A DNA stretch of 64,000 bases from Melastoma dodecandrum (taxonomy: Eukaryota; Streptophyta; Magnoliopsida; Myrtales; Melastomataceae): contig JARUPY010000165.1 in assembly GCA_029817715.1 (NCBI GenBank), positions 496,001-560,000 of the forward strand. The letters run 5' to 3'. Within the stretch, counting starts at the first letter, position 1; each line of letters starts with the position of its first letter. The notes below the pieces were generated by a model. That model did no database searches. It saw only the letters and a list, made by a program, of their open reading frames with translations, and was not told the DNA's origin. This document shows, piece after piece, positions 36,731 through 48,684 of the stretch. A program made the position numbers and the translations under genes.

Positions 36731-37280
36731 TAGCAGGGTTTTTTGCGAGAAGAGGTTGGTTCATTATTTTTTCTCTGGTAAATAACCTGAATTTATGAAT
36801 ATAATAATATAAAACTGTTGGTCGATAATGTATATAGGAGGGAGCTATAAATTGTACGGTCGACATGTTTGATCACCAGATATCTTTTTCCTGTGGTAGC
36901 AAGCAAATTGTAACTGTGTTGTTGTTATTATCATTCTTTTCATTTGACATTTGAGTATAGTTTGCTTGTATTTCTTGGGGAGAAATCTCATTTCGTTGTT
37001 ATCTCTGGCCTATTTGGTGGAAGAAATGGCCCCAAGAAGTCCCTCTCTGGTAACAAAGGTGGAAGCAGGTTAACGGTTTCTTTTTTTGTTTGGGTTTTGT
37101 TGGGGAATGAATTAATGATTGGCCGGAGAGAGAGAACAACGAAAATTTGACGAGGCTAAAGTTTTTCACACGAGTGATTTCGTGACTGTGAATCTACTGT
37201 TAAGCCGTAAAATTCGAGTTTGTATCAAAATAAGTTTAGTTTTAAAATAAATTTATGATATGCGATTGGAGTTTGTTAAC
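36731..37280 (+). other. CSI1 3' flank
   Basis: Probable 3' untranslated region with AATATAATAATATAAAA at about 36797 as a candidate polyadenylation-type AT element. No other feature was recognised. Confidence 0.4.
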
Positions 37281-38110
37281 TCTCAAAATATCGTTCTTTA
37301 AGGCTTGTTCAGAAATCGCGCCACACAATTTACAAAGACAATGTGATTTTCAACCGCGCCTTAAGTATAATTGGACGGAGTTGGGAATCGCGTCTTTGAC
37401 CTCCAACTTAGTTCGTGGTCCGGAACAGTGATCCTGGCACACCAGGTGAAACTTTTTTTAAGTACGTGAAAGATGCAGTTAGGAACCGCGTCTTCTTTAT
37501 AAATTGAGTGTCACGGTTTCCGACCTCACCTTAAAGGAGGTATTTCAGGTAAATTAGAAACTATGACTCTATTTTACGAAATATTTTCCTAACAAACCTT
37601 AATTTCGTATAAAATTTTGCGGACTGTTTCATAAAGTATGATGTGTTTCATAAATTTATACGGGCAGTTTCTTCGTAAAGTAAGAAATACTTCGTAATTT
37701 ACGAAATTATATTAAGTACATTGCAAAACACTAGTATAAGCATTGTAAATTTGTATGAGCCGGTAGATGGTGAATATAACGATCATCTTCTATATTATGT
37801 TCAATTCTTGATTTTGACATTGACATGGGACGATAAACGACTGTTGGTGCAATATCATCCCTCACTCCCATAACATAAAATTTATTGAATATTCCTTGAA
37901 TTTACAATTGAAAATGCACCAACATATATTTCACTCCGGTATTCTTATACTTGACACCGGATAGCAGTGGCCACTATCAATCTCTTCAATACAATTAGAA
38001 TCATTGCAACACGTAACATACTCTCTCGATCGACATAACGTATGCTGAAATTGAACTCAATTCTCATCTACCATAGTAAACTCCATCAACATTGTCATTT
38101 ACTCAATCAA
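37281..38110 (-). mobile_element. Possible MULE remnant with subterminal repeats
   Basis: At 37290-37520 diverged phrases (AGAAATCGCG, TTGGGAATCGC, AGGAACCGCG) echo those at 20.4-21.4 kb. On the minus strand at about 38060-37850, with many stops, wording like MSIERV, CYPVSS, VKYMLVHF and NSRNIQ follows the order of the MuDR N-terminal domain seen at 22.0-22.3 kb. It is very decayed. Confidence 0.4.
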
Positions 38111-38224
38111 AGACATTGTATAGGATAATCATTTGCTCGATCCGCGGAAGAAGTTAGACAATTATTCTATCCTAAGAAAACAACAAACTCTCTGAAAATC
38201 ATGTTCTCTACGCATGAAAATAAC

Positions 38225-38450
38225 TAGCCATAATCAATAAAACCTAATCCCACTAAACGCCAGTTTTATGAAACTAAAGCTAGTGGATTTTATGAAAACT
38301 GAACCTAGTTGATTTTCCAAATACTAAAACTTGGTGATTCCCTAAATGCTAAACTTAGTCGATTCTCCAAACACTAAACCTAGCCGATTTTTTGGAAAAC
38401 ATAACCTACACAATTTTCCGAAAACTATAACGTAGCTCAGTTCACGCAAT
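38225..38450. repeat. Degenerate ~31-bp tandem repeat
   Basis: About six or seven diverged units of the type ACTAAACCTAGTNGATTTTCC AA occur in a row, e.g. at 38291, 38322, 38354 and 38385. The rest, to 38660, is G-rich low-complexity DNA without a recognised gene. Confidence 0.6.
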
Positions 38451-38660
38451 TTGAACCGGGACCAATTACCGGAGAGAGGTGCCGCAAAAAACTCGATTGG
38501 AGACTGTTTATGGAGAGGTGGTGGGTGGCGGGGGAGGATATAAGGGAGCTGCTGTTGGGGGCGGAGGAGAAGGGGACACTGCGACAGACGCGAGGTGGGC
38601 TGATGGCGGACGCGGGGATGGCCGATACGGAGGAAATTAGGGCAACAGCCCGAATCTTAT

Positions 38661-40552
38661 ATTTTTAGGGCCACCTTAGATGTTATTTTCATTCTTTTCC
38701 CCCTGGAATTTAGAAGTAGTTATTATAAACATCGACTCGATAACATTTACTACATATTTCAAATTTCAAATTTCAAGAAGCAAGTTGTTGTTAACAACAA
38801 TTTTTTATTGATATTTAGAGAATTTTGAAATACACCGTCCTAAAAAGGCAAATTATTTTGCTAACTAACCTTAAACAAAGCTCGGCTATTAAATGCATAT
38901 GTCTCGTGCTTCCTTCATCTTTAGTTGTATTCCTGACTTGGCGATGAATAATTAAATATTTACAGAGAGCTCATTAATTAATTATTATTAGGTATTGCAT
39001 AAAGTGGCACCGATGGCGGTGAACTCTCTTGGTTTTCTTTTTGAATTTGGGTCTATTGTGGCAAGTCCCAACCACGATTCATATGAATATGAAAAAAAAA
39101 AGCAGAATCAGCCAAAAAAGACAGACGAAAAAAAATGGGATTGATAGAGAGAGTGCGGACGAGAAAAATAAAGTTGCATGATTGATTGATTTTTTTTAAT
39201 TTGAGGAGTGTTTTAATTAATGTAAATGATTTTATTAACTATTTAATATGTATCATAATTTATGTTTACATTCATATACTAATAAATTATATATATACCT
39301 CCGTGGCAATAATAAAAATGATGTGTTTCCTATGTTTATAGGACATGAATTTGAGTTACAACAACGGGTGAGTCTGTCTCTATGTTTGAATTTGAATAAT
39401 GGAGGGGGATTAACCTGACCACATTCTTTAAAGAGAATATCCACAAAAATTTGTTTTTCTCTAAAGAGAAAAAGGGGATAATATCCACAAAAATTAATTC
39501 CTCCAAATCAAAACCAGAAATTTTTATTCCTCCAGCTGTGACTCCTGCTTTCAAAAGTCAAACGTGTTTCCTTTCATCTTTATTTAAACCCCAAACAAAG
39601 GGAAAGGAGAAAAAAGACCGCCGGATCCACTCTCACCTTTAAAAAAATAAACGTAATAAATAAATTATTTGATTTCATTTCCACTGTCTCGTGAACGAGA
39701 ATTCAACTTTATAAAACTCGAGTTTTCTAATGAGTGAACTCGAATTTATAAAACTAATTGTGGGAAATTATTTCAAAAAATAAAAAATTAAGTGACCTAA
39801 AACACGAAATATTTCCGTAAATTTGGAACGTCTTTAGCGAGGGAGGGAACGTTGTCGACTCATCTCCTTTGCCTTTTTTTTATAATTTGTGATGTTGTGT
39901 AGGGAAGAATGGGAGGGAGATTCATGGGACATCCACTGGATTTGAATCAGAAAGTTTTGTGATGGATAATTTTAATGAAAATGTATCAAGATTTTGCATC
40001 ACATATTCTCCCTTTTGGTTCTTTAAATTTAAATGAGAAATGCTTTTATTATTTTTATCATAATTCAATACATGACATTGACAGTTTTAATCAGACGTAA
40101 AAACTTATTTCAGTAACATTTTACCCTTTCTTCATAACGCGATTTTTAGTCAGTTCCATCTAGAAACTTGATGTCGTTAATCCAAGATCCGACCATTAAT
40201 TTAACAAATCGTGGCGACAACTAACGACCAAACCCGCGTCTTTCTAACTTAATCCTAAATCAATTATTTTTTTCCTCCATCAAGAATGATGTTAAACCGG
40301 TGTTTTAATACTTTGTCCGTGGAAAAGTTCCGCGTTTAGGTGGGTCCGTCGCGATTTTGAATTCGAGAATGCGACCGCAATTCGATTCAGAGGATGACCT
40401 CGCCCCCCTCCTCCTTCACATCATCTCTTAATGGGGAGATAGCATCACTTCTACTACTATTACATTCTCTTTAGATAAATTGGCCCAATTCGGCTTTTGC
40501 TTTTAACTTTAGTTGAGACTAAGATAAAGAGCGAGGAAATTTGTTACTCAAA
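38661..40552. other. AT-rich intergenic DNA
   Basis: No gene was recognised. The small open frames at 39253-39642 lack family resemblance. The word TTTCCGTAAATTTGG at about 39810 resembles the end of the foldback element that follows. Confidence 0.4.
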
Positions 40553-40900
40553 AGTCCGTAAAAATAATTTACGAAATAGGTCATTCAAACCTAAAATTCG
40601 TAGACTAATGTCATTAACTATGAATTTGTAACTCATAATTTAGTTTTCAAAGAACTCTTGAGTTATAAAATCATAAGGTGAACTCTTAATTCTAAACTCA
40701 GAGTTTATGTGACGTCTTGTTCTCATACATCTAAGCAGGGTGAACTATGAGTTTAGTTCAATTATAAGATTTTAAAACTCTGATTTTGTAAACTCAAATT
40801 TATTTAAAAATTGAACTATGAGTTACAAACTCAGAGTCATTGACGTTAGTTTACGAATTTTAAGTTTGACCGACCTATTTCGTAAATTATGTTGTCGACT
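40553..40900. mobile_element. Foldback/MITE-like element with ~85-bp terminal inverted repeats
   Basis: The left end (TAATTTACGAAATAGGTC, then AAAATTCGTA) is repeated in inverted orientation at the right end (about 40810-40900), with about 85% identity by eye over ~85 bases. A second, inner inverted arrangement of AACTCNNAGTTTANNT words fills much of the middle, so nearly the whole 350 bases can fold on itself. There is no coding capacity. A nine-base target duplication is not clear (GTTACTCAA / GTTATTAAC). Confidence 0.65.
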
Positions 40901-41512
40901 AAGTTATTAACGAACAATGCTCAGAGCTAGATGGTCATATTCATCTAACTCAAAAGGACCAAACAAAACAAAACAAGATTTTTCCAAGAGGAAAAAAATA
41001 TACCGTTGGTTTACATAACAAAATATTAATTGAAAATTAGTTAACCTTATAGTTGATCAAATTACGCTGGTGGTATATACCTTTGGATGTAAAGGTTTGT
41101 GTACCCCCGAGATTCTTACTTCACGTGTAAGAATTAAAACGTGGAGGATGCCTTTGTTCTTATTCTCTTGGAACCTTTCCTCGTTTTGGAGGCACCAATA
41201 ATTTTATTATTATTATTATTATTATTATTTTATTTTTGGACGTGTCAATACAAAGGGGATACGTAATAAATGTTAGGGATACAACACATGGTAGGGTTGA
41301 TACTACATGACATTGGCAAAACAGAGCAATGCGTCGTCACATTTTTCCTTCTCGTACGACTGCTCTCGATGGAATAGGTAAAATTGGCGAAATTGACTTT
41401 CTACGAGCGTAACGCCTTAAAAAAAACCTAATAAATGATACTATTTAGCTTAACAAATCCCATGTCATCCATCAATTTGATACGTAATATCCCCTAAAGC
41501 AAGGCTGTCTTG

Positions 41513-41527
41513 TGCCTATAAGAGAAG
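41513..41527 (+). promoter_or_regulatory. Candidate TATA box of the HIPP gene
   Basis: CTATAAGAGA lies about 140 bases before the HIPP start codon. This would put transcription start near 41550 and give a leader of about 105 bases. Confidence 0.5.
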
Positions 41528-41656
41528 CAGAGCCCAACTGTGCAAAAAACGAAAAGGAAAAAATTTCTTCAAGACAAGGTGGGGAGCTCATTTCAGACAA
41601 TCCTCAATCCCAAAGTCATTACTTTACAGCCTCCGAAGGATCTGAGGGGAGCCAAA

Positions 41657-42235
41657 ATGGGCGTCAGCGGAACCATCGAATACCTGTCTGATCTGGTGAG
41701 CAGCGCTGCCGGCGGGTACAGGCTCAAGAAGAAGAAGAAGAAGAAGCAGGAGCAGACCGTCGATATTAAGATCAAGATGGATTGTGATGGCTGCGAGCTC
41801 AAGGTCAAGAACGCTCTCAAGTCACTAAGTGGTAAAATCTCCATTTTACATTTAGCAGAGATTGACGGAGGTCCGAGCGTTCTGTTTCTCGGGTTGTTCA
41901 TACTTCATTTTTTTTTTCGGGTATGGTTATATGCAGGGGTTAAGAAGGTGGAGATTAACAGGAAGATTTCGAAGGCATCAGTGACGGGTTACGTAGACCA
42001 TGCCAAGGTTCTGAAGGCTGCCAAGTCAACAGGGAAGAAGGTGGAGATCTGGCCTTACGTCCCTTACACCCTCGTCAAGCAGCCATACGATCCCAAGGCT
42101 TATGACAAGAAGGCACCAGCTGGGCACGTGAGGAACGTCGAGTTCAGCGCCAACGTCGAAAACATTGTGCCAGTCTATGACCCGTACACCAACTTATTCA
42201 GCGACGAAAACCCGAATGCCTGCTCCATCATGTAA
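41657..42235 (+). CDS. Heavy-metal-associated isoprenylated plant protein (HIPP), two exons
   Basis: Exons 41657-41831 and 41937-42235 join in phase to 157 residues. After MGVSGTIEYLSDLVSS comes a lysine run, then an HMA domain (about residues 33-97) with the metal-binding motif MDCDGC and the segments VEINRKISKASVTGYV and KVLKAAKSTGKKVEIW. The C-terminus NPNACSIM ends in a CaaX-type box (CSIM), so farnesylation of the Cys and membrane or nuclear targeting are expected. HIPPs bind Cd, Cu or Zn and act in metal handling and stress response; the layout resembles the HIPP20-27 group. The start was chosen at MGVSG, the family's usual N-terminus, although an upstream in-frame ATG exists at 41540. 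The 105-base intron has no stop and is in frame, so intron retention would leave the frame open. Confidence 0.93.
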   Translation: MGVSGTIEYLSDLVSSAAGGYRLKKKKKKKQEQTVDIKIKMDCDGCELKVKNALKSLSGKISILHLAEIDGGPSVLFLGLFILHFFFRVWLYAGVKKVEINRKISKASVTGYVDHAKVLKAAKSTGKKVEIWPYVPYTLVKQPYDPKAYDKKAPAGHVRNVEFSANVENIVPVYDPYTNLFSDENPNACSIM

Positions 42236-42660
42236 TACATAAAGAAACAGAATCGGAAGAGGAGAAAGAAATCGTGTTTTCTAGGAATCTGGGGAGGGGT
42301 CGGGGTCCTCCTATGTTGTTTATTTGTTTGTGTCCCTTGCGAGGGTGTAGATCAGTTGGGCTTGTCCTAAATATTTTAGCTACTAAGATGAGGTGTTAAC
42401 AGTGTGTGTGTACAGGCAGAGTCTGGAATTTGTTTGGTAATAAATTGAGGTTTAGAAAAATCCAACAACAAGCCAAGGGTGTGTGGTCTTCTTCTTGAAT
42501 TGCATGATGATAACATCTCAACTTTTTCTCAAAGCGATTCCACCCTGTACAAAGCACAGCGTTACTACACAGCTGGATCATTTTCAAAAGCCAGTTTCCC
42601 TCTCCCCCTCAAGCTGGCTCCTATTGTCAATCTGGGTTGTGATTGCAATGACCCTTCGGT
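42236..42660 (+). other. HIPP 3' untranslated region and flank
   Basis: Noncoding. AATAAATTGAGG at about 42439 is a candidate polyadenylation-type signal. The open frames at 42479-42719 look fortuitous. Confidence 0.45.
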
Positions 42661-42790
42661 GCACCGATACGGGCTTGATCCAAGTGGTAAGGGGTTTGAA
42701 TTCGCTTAAGGAGGTTTGATGGTTCGAAACTTATAATATGCAACCATTCACCATAACCAATAGTCCTACTCGGATCGAGTCCGGATTAAA
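42661..42790 (+). mobile_element. SINE-like element, copy 2
   Basis: An A box (AAGTGGTAAGGGG) and B box (GGTTCGAAAC) are about 33 bases apart and share the core GAATTCGCTTAAGGAGGT with the copy at 6541-6645. The non-tRNA body beyond is short and diverged. Confidence 0.55.
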
Positions 42791-44031
42791 CAGTACAAAA
42801 CTCAGATAGCCATTATGTGGGTAGGTTGGGTGCTTCCATTGGTGGCGCAAACACCCACACACACGAAACGGAGAAATGGAAAAGACAATGATTGACATGA
42901 ATTGGGCACCCACAATATGACACGCCCCTCCTCAAACTCATCGCTGGCTTTAAGGTGCTCGGTTGGTTTCCTTGTTTCTTTACCAACCACCCAACTACTA
43001 TTCAACATCATCGCTCGTTCCCATTATTCATCTTAGTATAAATCCATCCTGATCTTCATATAAATGAAAAACCCAGAAAAAGTCTAACCTCACTATGATG
43101 TAATATAGTGAACTTTTGTAAGAAAGAACTTGTTATCTTACTAGCAGGAATGAGTTAAGGGGATGCATAAATTTGAGGGGCATAAGGGGGAAGTGAGGAA
43201 AACGCATATTCAAAGCGCATCTCCTCTGCTTTCCACCATTTCCCCTCTCTTTATTGTTTCACTTTTTTTTTTCTGTAGGAATAATTCTTTACATGTGGTG
43301 GTAAAAACCCTTTATTCTTGTTTTGCTTCATGTCCCTTCTTCTTGTGAGCCGATATGAAAGCTGCTATTGACCTAAACCTCCCCTTGTATGTTTAGTGTA
43401 ACATGTGGTCAACTGAGTACGGCAACGGCACGGAGTAGCGGCACGCGACGAAAGTCTTCTCTTGGACCTCTCGTAACATTAAGCAACTTAAAGGCTTCAG
43501 ACATTTGTGTGAACTTAAGAGTGAACATCGTCACAAGTGTAAAAGGTCACTTTTAATGACGAGATTCGGATATTCGTGACCGAATCTCGATCCTCTAAGT
43601 ACGTCCTAATGCCATGCACTTAGACTGAGATAAGAATGTCTCTGGTTTGTAAAAGAGAAATGGTAGGGATGGTGAAGCACAACTCTTCCCTCCCTCCAGT
43701 GAGGCTGGCTTTCGTAACAAATGCGCCAACCCAACACAGAAAAAAGCGTGTGACCTAACACATCCCCATTGAATCTTCCATCCGGAGGAGGTTTTCTTGA
43801 CAGGCAACGAATGTTATCATCTCCTAAATATTCCCATGTCATTCGATGACCAAATGCAAAGATTTTAACCACCCCTCCTCATCAACCCCATTCCCTTTTT
43901 ACCCGTTCTGGGCTGCATCCACTTACGCTCAGGCTGAACAGTTACGGACCAAAGTTAAATAAAACACTAATGGATGTAATGGTTCTGCTATTAGCCCTAC
44001 ATCACCTCTCACCAAAGCTTAAGATGGTTAT
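42791..44031. other. Intergenic DNA without recognised genes
   Basis: It contains an inverted repeat GAGATTCGG...CCGAATCTC at about 43561-43589. The minus-strand open frames at 43595-43872 have no recognised family. Confidence 0.4.
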
Positions 44032-44201
44032 TGATAGAGATAATGACAATTCTAAATTGATGATTACATAATTACAATACGTCACTATTAATAGGGATAT
44101 TGGGAATATTTAGCTCCTATAATCAAGAGGATTTGATGACGAATATCTTGTCACTAATCAAATAATATCTAAACCTATTAATTTCAATCTTTACGCTATC
44201 A
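44032..44201 (-). repeat. 3' LTR of the small copia element
   Basis: A 170-bp repeat of 48514-48684 with a handful of differences, mostly at its left end. Confidence 0.85.
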
Positions 44202-44760
44202 CCCCGGCAATCGAAGCCTCATAATTGAGTAGGAGATTGTTGCGTTGTTCAACGAATGAACGCCCACCTAGGATCTTGGTAAAAATATCAGCTTTTTGAT
44301 CGCATGCCGGAGTATATTTGATGACAATCAAACCGGATTGGACCTGTTCCCAGATGAAATGATAATCAATATCAACATGCTTGGTACGCTGATGTTGAAT
44401 AGCATTTGTGGCGAGGTAAGTAGCTCCCAAATTGTCGCAGCAAATCAAAAGAGGACGGGAGAGATAAACACGCAGCTCGCGAGCAAGAGATGATAACTAG
44501 GAAACCTCAAGAACGGCGTAGGCAAGAGCCCTATATTCAGCTTCCGTAGAACTTCGAGAGACTGTGGTCTACTTTTTGGAGCGCCAAGAGATGAGGTTGC
44601 AACCATGAAAAATTGCATGGCCAGTGGTCGAGCGACGTGTCGTTGGATAGCCTGCCTAATCAGCATACGCATAGGTTGTGAATTGCGACGTATCAGTTGG
44701 ACGAATTGGCAATCCATAGTTGATAGATCCTTTGAGATACCGCAATAGTCTCTTGGGTTG
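44202..44760 (-). pseudogene. Copia RNase H remnant
   Basis: The minus strand reads CDNLGATYLATNAIQHQRTK, HVDIDYHFIWEQVQSGLI and ADIFTKILGGRSF, the RNase H C-terminal hallmarks. The preceding part (TSSLGAPKS region) is in another frame. Broken. Confidence 0.75.
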
Positions 44761-45109
44761 ATGAAGGTGCGCTGCTGTCAGCCGTTGTAAGAACTAACTT
44801 AGATAGTTTACCGAAAATGCGATGTCTGGATATGTCAGAGTGACATATTGAAGAGCAATCATGATTTCGCGAAAGATGGTTGGATTAGGGAGGACATCGC
44901 TATTGGAGGATTCTACAAAATGCTTAATAGAGAGAGGTGTGGGCGCTCCATTGCAGTCGGGCATGTGACAGAGTTGCAAAAGCTTCTTTACATAATGAGC
45001 CTGAGATAAAAATAACCCACCAGTAGTCCAACGAATATGAATGTTGAGAAAATGTTCTGGGAAGCCAATGCTTCCATTGCAAATCGGGAACTGAGCTGTT
45101 GTATGATGT

Positions 45110-46200
45110 TGGTGATAAGAACATCATCAGATCCTGCCATTAAGATGTCATCGACATACAATAATAGGAGGAGAACTCGATCACCATGTCAAAGAGTGAA
45201 TAGAGATGTATCGAAGATACATTGTCGAAATCCCAAAGAAATAAGTGCCGATCGAAAAGCGCGAAACCAAACACGAGGTGCTTGCTTGAGTCCGTAGAGA
45301 GATTTGTCCAGACAACACACATGGTGTGGGTAGCGATGATCTTTGAAGCTCGAGGGTTGCTTCATGAAAACTGGCTCACAGAGAGTTCTATGTAGGAAAG
45401 CATTACGGACATCAAGTTGTCGGAGGTGCCGCCGATTTGAAATCGCCAATGAGAGGACAAAGCGATAGTGGCTGGCTTAACTTCTGGGCTAAATGTGTCC
45501 TTGTGATCAATCCCTGGCCGCTGTCGAAAACCTTTTGCAACTAATCGCGCCTTGTACTTATCGATGGAACCGTCAGGAAGATATTTAATCTTGAAGAGCC
45601 ATTTACAGCCAATGACATTCTGGGCTGATGATGGGGGAACCAAATGCCATGTCTGATTGTGAAGGAGCGCATCATGTTCGGCCTTCATTGCAGCATACCA
45701 GTGTGGATTTTTGCAAGCCTCAGCAACCATGACCGGAACGGTAGGTGTAGTGCTGGACAGGAGACTTAGAATATTACAATGACGTAATGACCCGATCTTG
45801 CTTCTCGTGATCATGGGATGAGATGGAGGAAGTGGGCCTGGAGCAACTGCGGGAGGTATGATGTCACTAGACGAGTCCAACGGGACATCCACCGAGGTAG
45901 AGACAACCTGATCTGTTGTATGTATCGATACAGATGCCGGTACTGAGACTGATGAGGAGGATAAGGTGGTCGTTGTGGGTGTCAAAGAGGCCTCTTGATA
46001 CATATGCGTTAGAGAAGAAGATTTTGAGATGGCATCTAAGGGCTGAGTCGGCGATGGTAAAGGCAAAGACATAAATTCTTGTGGCGGTTGCACAGACATT
46101 GAAGATGACATCAATGATTGGTAAGGGAAGACATCTTTATAAAAGCGAACATATCGACTGATGTGGATTGTTGACGTGGCTGGATCAAGACATCGATACC
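45110..46200 (-). pseudogene. Copia reverse transcriptase remnant
   Basis: Minus-strand wording includes [53 protein letters not shown] and the catalytic YVDDILMAGSDD at about 45130-45165. A Thr/Ser/Pro-rich linker precedes it. The frame changes near 45440 and 45190. Confidence 0.8.
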
Positions 46201-47591
46201 CCTTATGCCGTGATGAGTAACCAATAAATACAAGCAGCAGATCGGGTAGCAAGTTTCGATGATGATCGATGGCCCAAATGAGGGTGGCAGAGACATCCAA
46301 AGACCCGCAAAAAACTATAATCTGGTGTCGTCTGATATAGCATCTCATGCGGTGACTTATCATGAAGAGTTGATGATGGCAGGAGGTTAAGCACCATATT
46401 TACAATAATTATAGCATCGGACCAAAATTCTTCAGAAGGTCGACTTGTAATCTCGTGGCACGAGCGAGAGAGGTGAGATAGCGATGACGACGCTCCGCCA
46501 CACCATTTTGCTCCGGTGTGTAAGGGCAAGAGATACGAAGTTGAATACCTACCTCTTCGAGAAACCTAATCATGTTAGTGTTGACAAACTCACCTCCCCC
46601 ATCGCACTGTAAACCCATAACAGAGCAAGAAAATTGTGAAATGACAAATTGATAGAATTTTCGAAATTTTCAAATACCTCGTTCTTGTGACGCAACAAGA
46701 ATACCCACTAAAATCATCGATAAATAGAAGATAATAACTAAAACCAAAAGTAGAAAGGACTGGACTTTGCCAAATATCGGAATGGACTAAAGCAAAAGGT
46801 TTGGTAGCTCGTGAAGAGGACAAAGAAAATGGTAAACGATGCGATTTGCTAAGCTCACAAGAGTGACATAGTTTAGATGAAAGCGATAAACAACCGGGTA
46901 GTCGATTTTGCTTATGCAGATGATTGAGGGCAGATAGTTGGGGATGACAGAGACGTCGGTGCCAGACAGTTGATGAGATTGAAGAAACTAGTGCAGTAAG
47001 AGGCTTCATCATCTGCAACCGGACTGGATAAAGGGGGCGATTACTGAGTTGTCGGAGAAGGGTCATCTCGCTGCATCGATCCTTAATAAAGAAGGAGGAT
47101 TTATCAAAAGTGACAACACAATCATTTCGGGACAAAGAAGTCGAAACAGACAGTAGATTATGAGTCAAATTAGGAACATGGAGGACATTTTGAAGTTTAA
47201 GAGGGCATGAATAGGTGCGGAGAGACAGATTACCAGAGTGTGCGATGGGTAAGGATGAGCCATTGCCAACAAAAACACGAGATGATCCAACATAAGGATT
47301 GGGAGTAGGTAGTATACCTCGTTGAGATGCCATGTGGTACGAGGCACCAGAGTCGGGATACCAGACGTCAATTGGGTCATTAGTTAGAGAAAGTACAACA
47401 AACTGATCCGGGACATCAGCCGTGACGCGAGTGTATCTCTGATAGCAGTGTGCAGCCGAGTGTCCACGACGGTCACAAATTTCGCATTGAATGGTATGGG
47501 TTCTAGATCCAGTGCCGACAGAGGGTAGATGATTCTTGTTTCGATCCGACTGATGAGGAAGGCGACGAGAGTGCTGGGGATTAAGCTCCAT
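46200..47591 (-). pseudogene. Copia zinc knuckle, protease and integrase remnant
   Basis: In order on the minus strand: CEICDRRGHSAAHC (zinc knuckle), WYPDSGASYHMASQ (protease active site), VWHRRLCHPQLSALNHL (gag-preintegrase), ALVHSDIWQSPV and LLFIDDFSGYS (integrase). After a frame break near 46600, CDGGGEFVNTNM and YTPEQNGVAERRHRYL follow. Confidence 0.82.
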
Positions 47592-47621
47592 AGTAGATGA
47601 TCCCGAGAGAAACCGGAGCGA

Positions 47622-48508
47622 CTAGAGCGACGGGATGTGAAGCCATGCTTTCGCTTTGGATGCAGAGAGCTCGAAGCATAAAGAAACAAATGGATTGGAC
47701 ACGGAATCAAGGGCCTCCTTTTGCTTCAAGTGTTGCTCGTATGTGAGAAGATTTGCCCGAACATGATCGAAAGTCAGATTCGTTGATGCATAAGAGAGGG
47801 TGGTGACAAGGTTCTCGTATGATGATGGCAGTCCCCGGAGTGTGTAAAGAATAAGTTCAGAAACTGAAATTGGGCGTCCAATAGCAGCAAGTTGATCAGT
47901 CGTCGTCTTCATGGTGTGAAGGAAGTCACTCATTGACTGCGTCGTGAGGCGGTGACTGATGATGGTCTCTCACAGTTCCAACTCTCTTGCACAAGTATTT
48001 TCTAAAAATCGTCGATTGATGGTAGCCCAGATGTCATAGGCAGGAAAAATGTCGTATACCTCGGTCATAACTTCTGGAGTCATAGTTGCTAGGAGGATTG
48101 CACAAACAATGTGATTTGACTTATGCCAATGTGACAGGCGAGGATTAGGCACGACTTCTCCGGTTGGTAGAGTGACGGTCGTGGTCAGGGCACGCATGCT
48201 GCCGTCGACATAGCCATACAAGTCGGCAGAGACCAAGTATGAAGTCATCAGCGATAACCATAGTTGATGATTATCGCCAGAGAGCTTGACAATAACAAGT
48301 TGATTGATACCAGGTAAGATGGGTGAGGTCGCCGAAGGCGTAACAATGGTTGAATCGAGAGAATTGGTTGAAACAAATCCTGGAGAATTGGTTGGAGGGA
48401 ATTATCTGAAGAATATTGAGCTGCATTATGCCGGGGAAGAATAGATGGGGTGGAGGGAGAAGTCGGATAGACAGGGGAACGAAGCACAGGATCAGACATT
48501 GCTCTTGA
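47622..48508 (-). pseudogene. Copia gag remnant
   Basis: Starts near MSDPVLRSPVYPT. Copia gag wording is split over frames: GYVDGSMRAL, LSHWHKSNHIVCAILLATMT, YDIWATINRRFLENTCARE, TDQLAAIGRPISVSELILYT and LRGLPSSYENLVTTLSY. The start lies a few bases after the primer site. Confidence 0.78.
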
Positions 48509-48513
48509 TACCA
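48501..48513 (-). promoter_or_regulatory. Primer-binding site of the small copia element
   Basis: On the minus strand TGGTATCAAGAGC directly abuts the LTR end. It is a methionine tRNA-type site. Confidence 0.8.
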
Positions 48514-48684
48514 TGATGGAGATCAATGACAATTCTCAATTGATGATTACATAATTACAATACATCACTATTAATAGGGATATTGGGAATATTTAGCTCC
48601 TATAATCAAGAGGATTTGATGACGAATATCTCGTTACTAATCAAATAATATCTAAACCTACTAATTTCAATCTTTACGCTATCA
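48514..48684 (-). repeat. 5' LTR of the small copia element
   Basis: 171 bp, TGATAGCG to CATCA on the minus strand, followed by the primer site. Confidence 0.85.

Larger units (their letters stand above)
44032..48684 (-). mobile_element. Small Ty1/copia element, minus strand, decayed
   Basis: Direct repeats 44032-44201 and 48514-48684 are its LTRs (TGATAGCG to CATCA on the minus strand). A primer site (TGGTATCAAGAGC, minus) directly follows the 48514 end. The flanks are GTTAT and ATTAT, a target duplication with one difference. The minus strand reads gag, protease, integrase, reverse transcriptase and RNase H in copia order, spread over many frames. Short LTRs and a 4.65-kb length suit a compact copia lineage, but I would not name one. 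Confidence 0.88.

Noticed and set aside
43595..43872. Minus-strand ORFs as a small gene
   Set aside because: Two overlapping frames of similar length, no family resemblance, and no splice or promoter signals that I could support.
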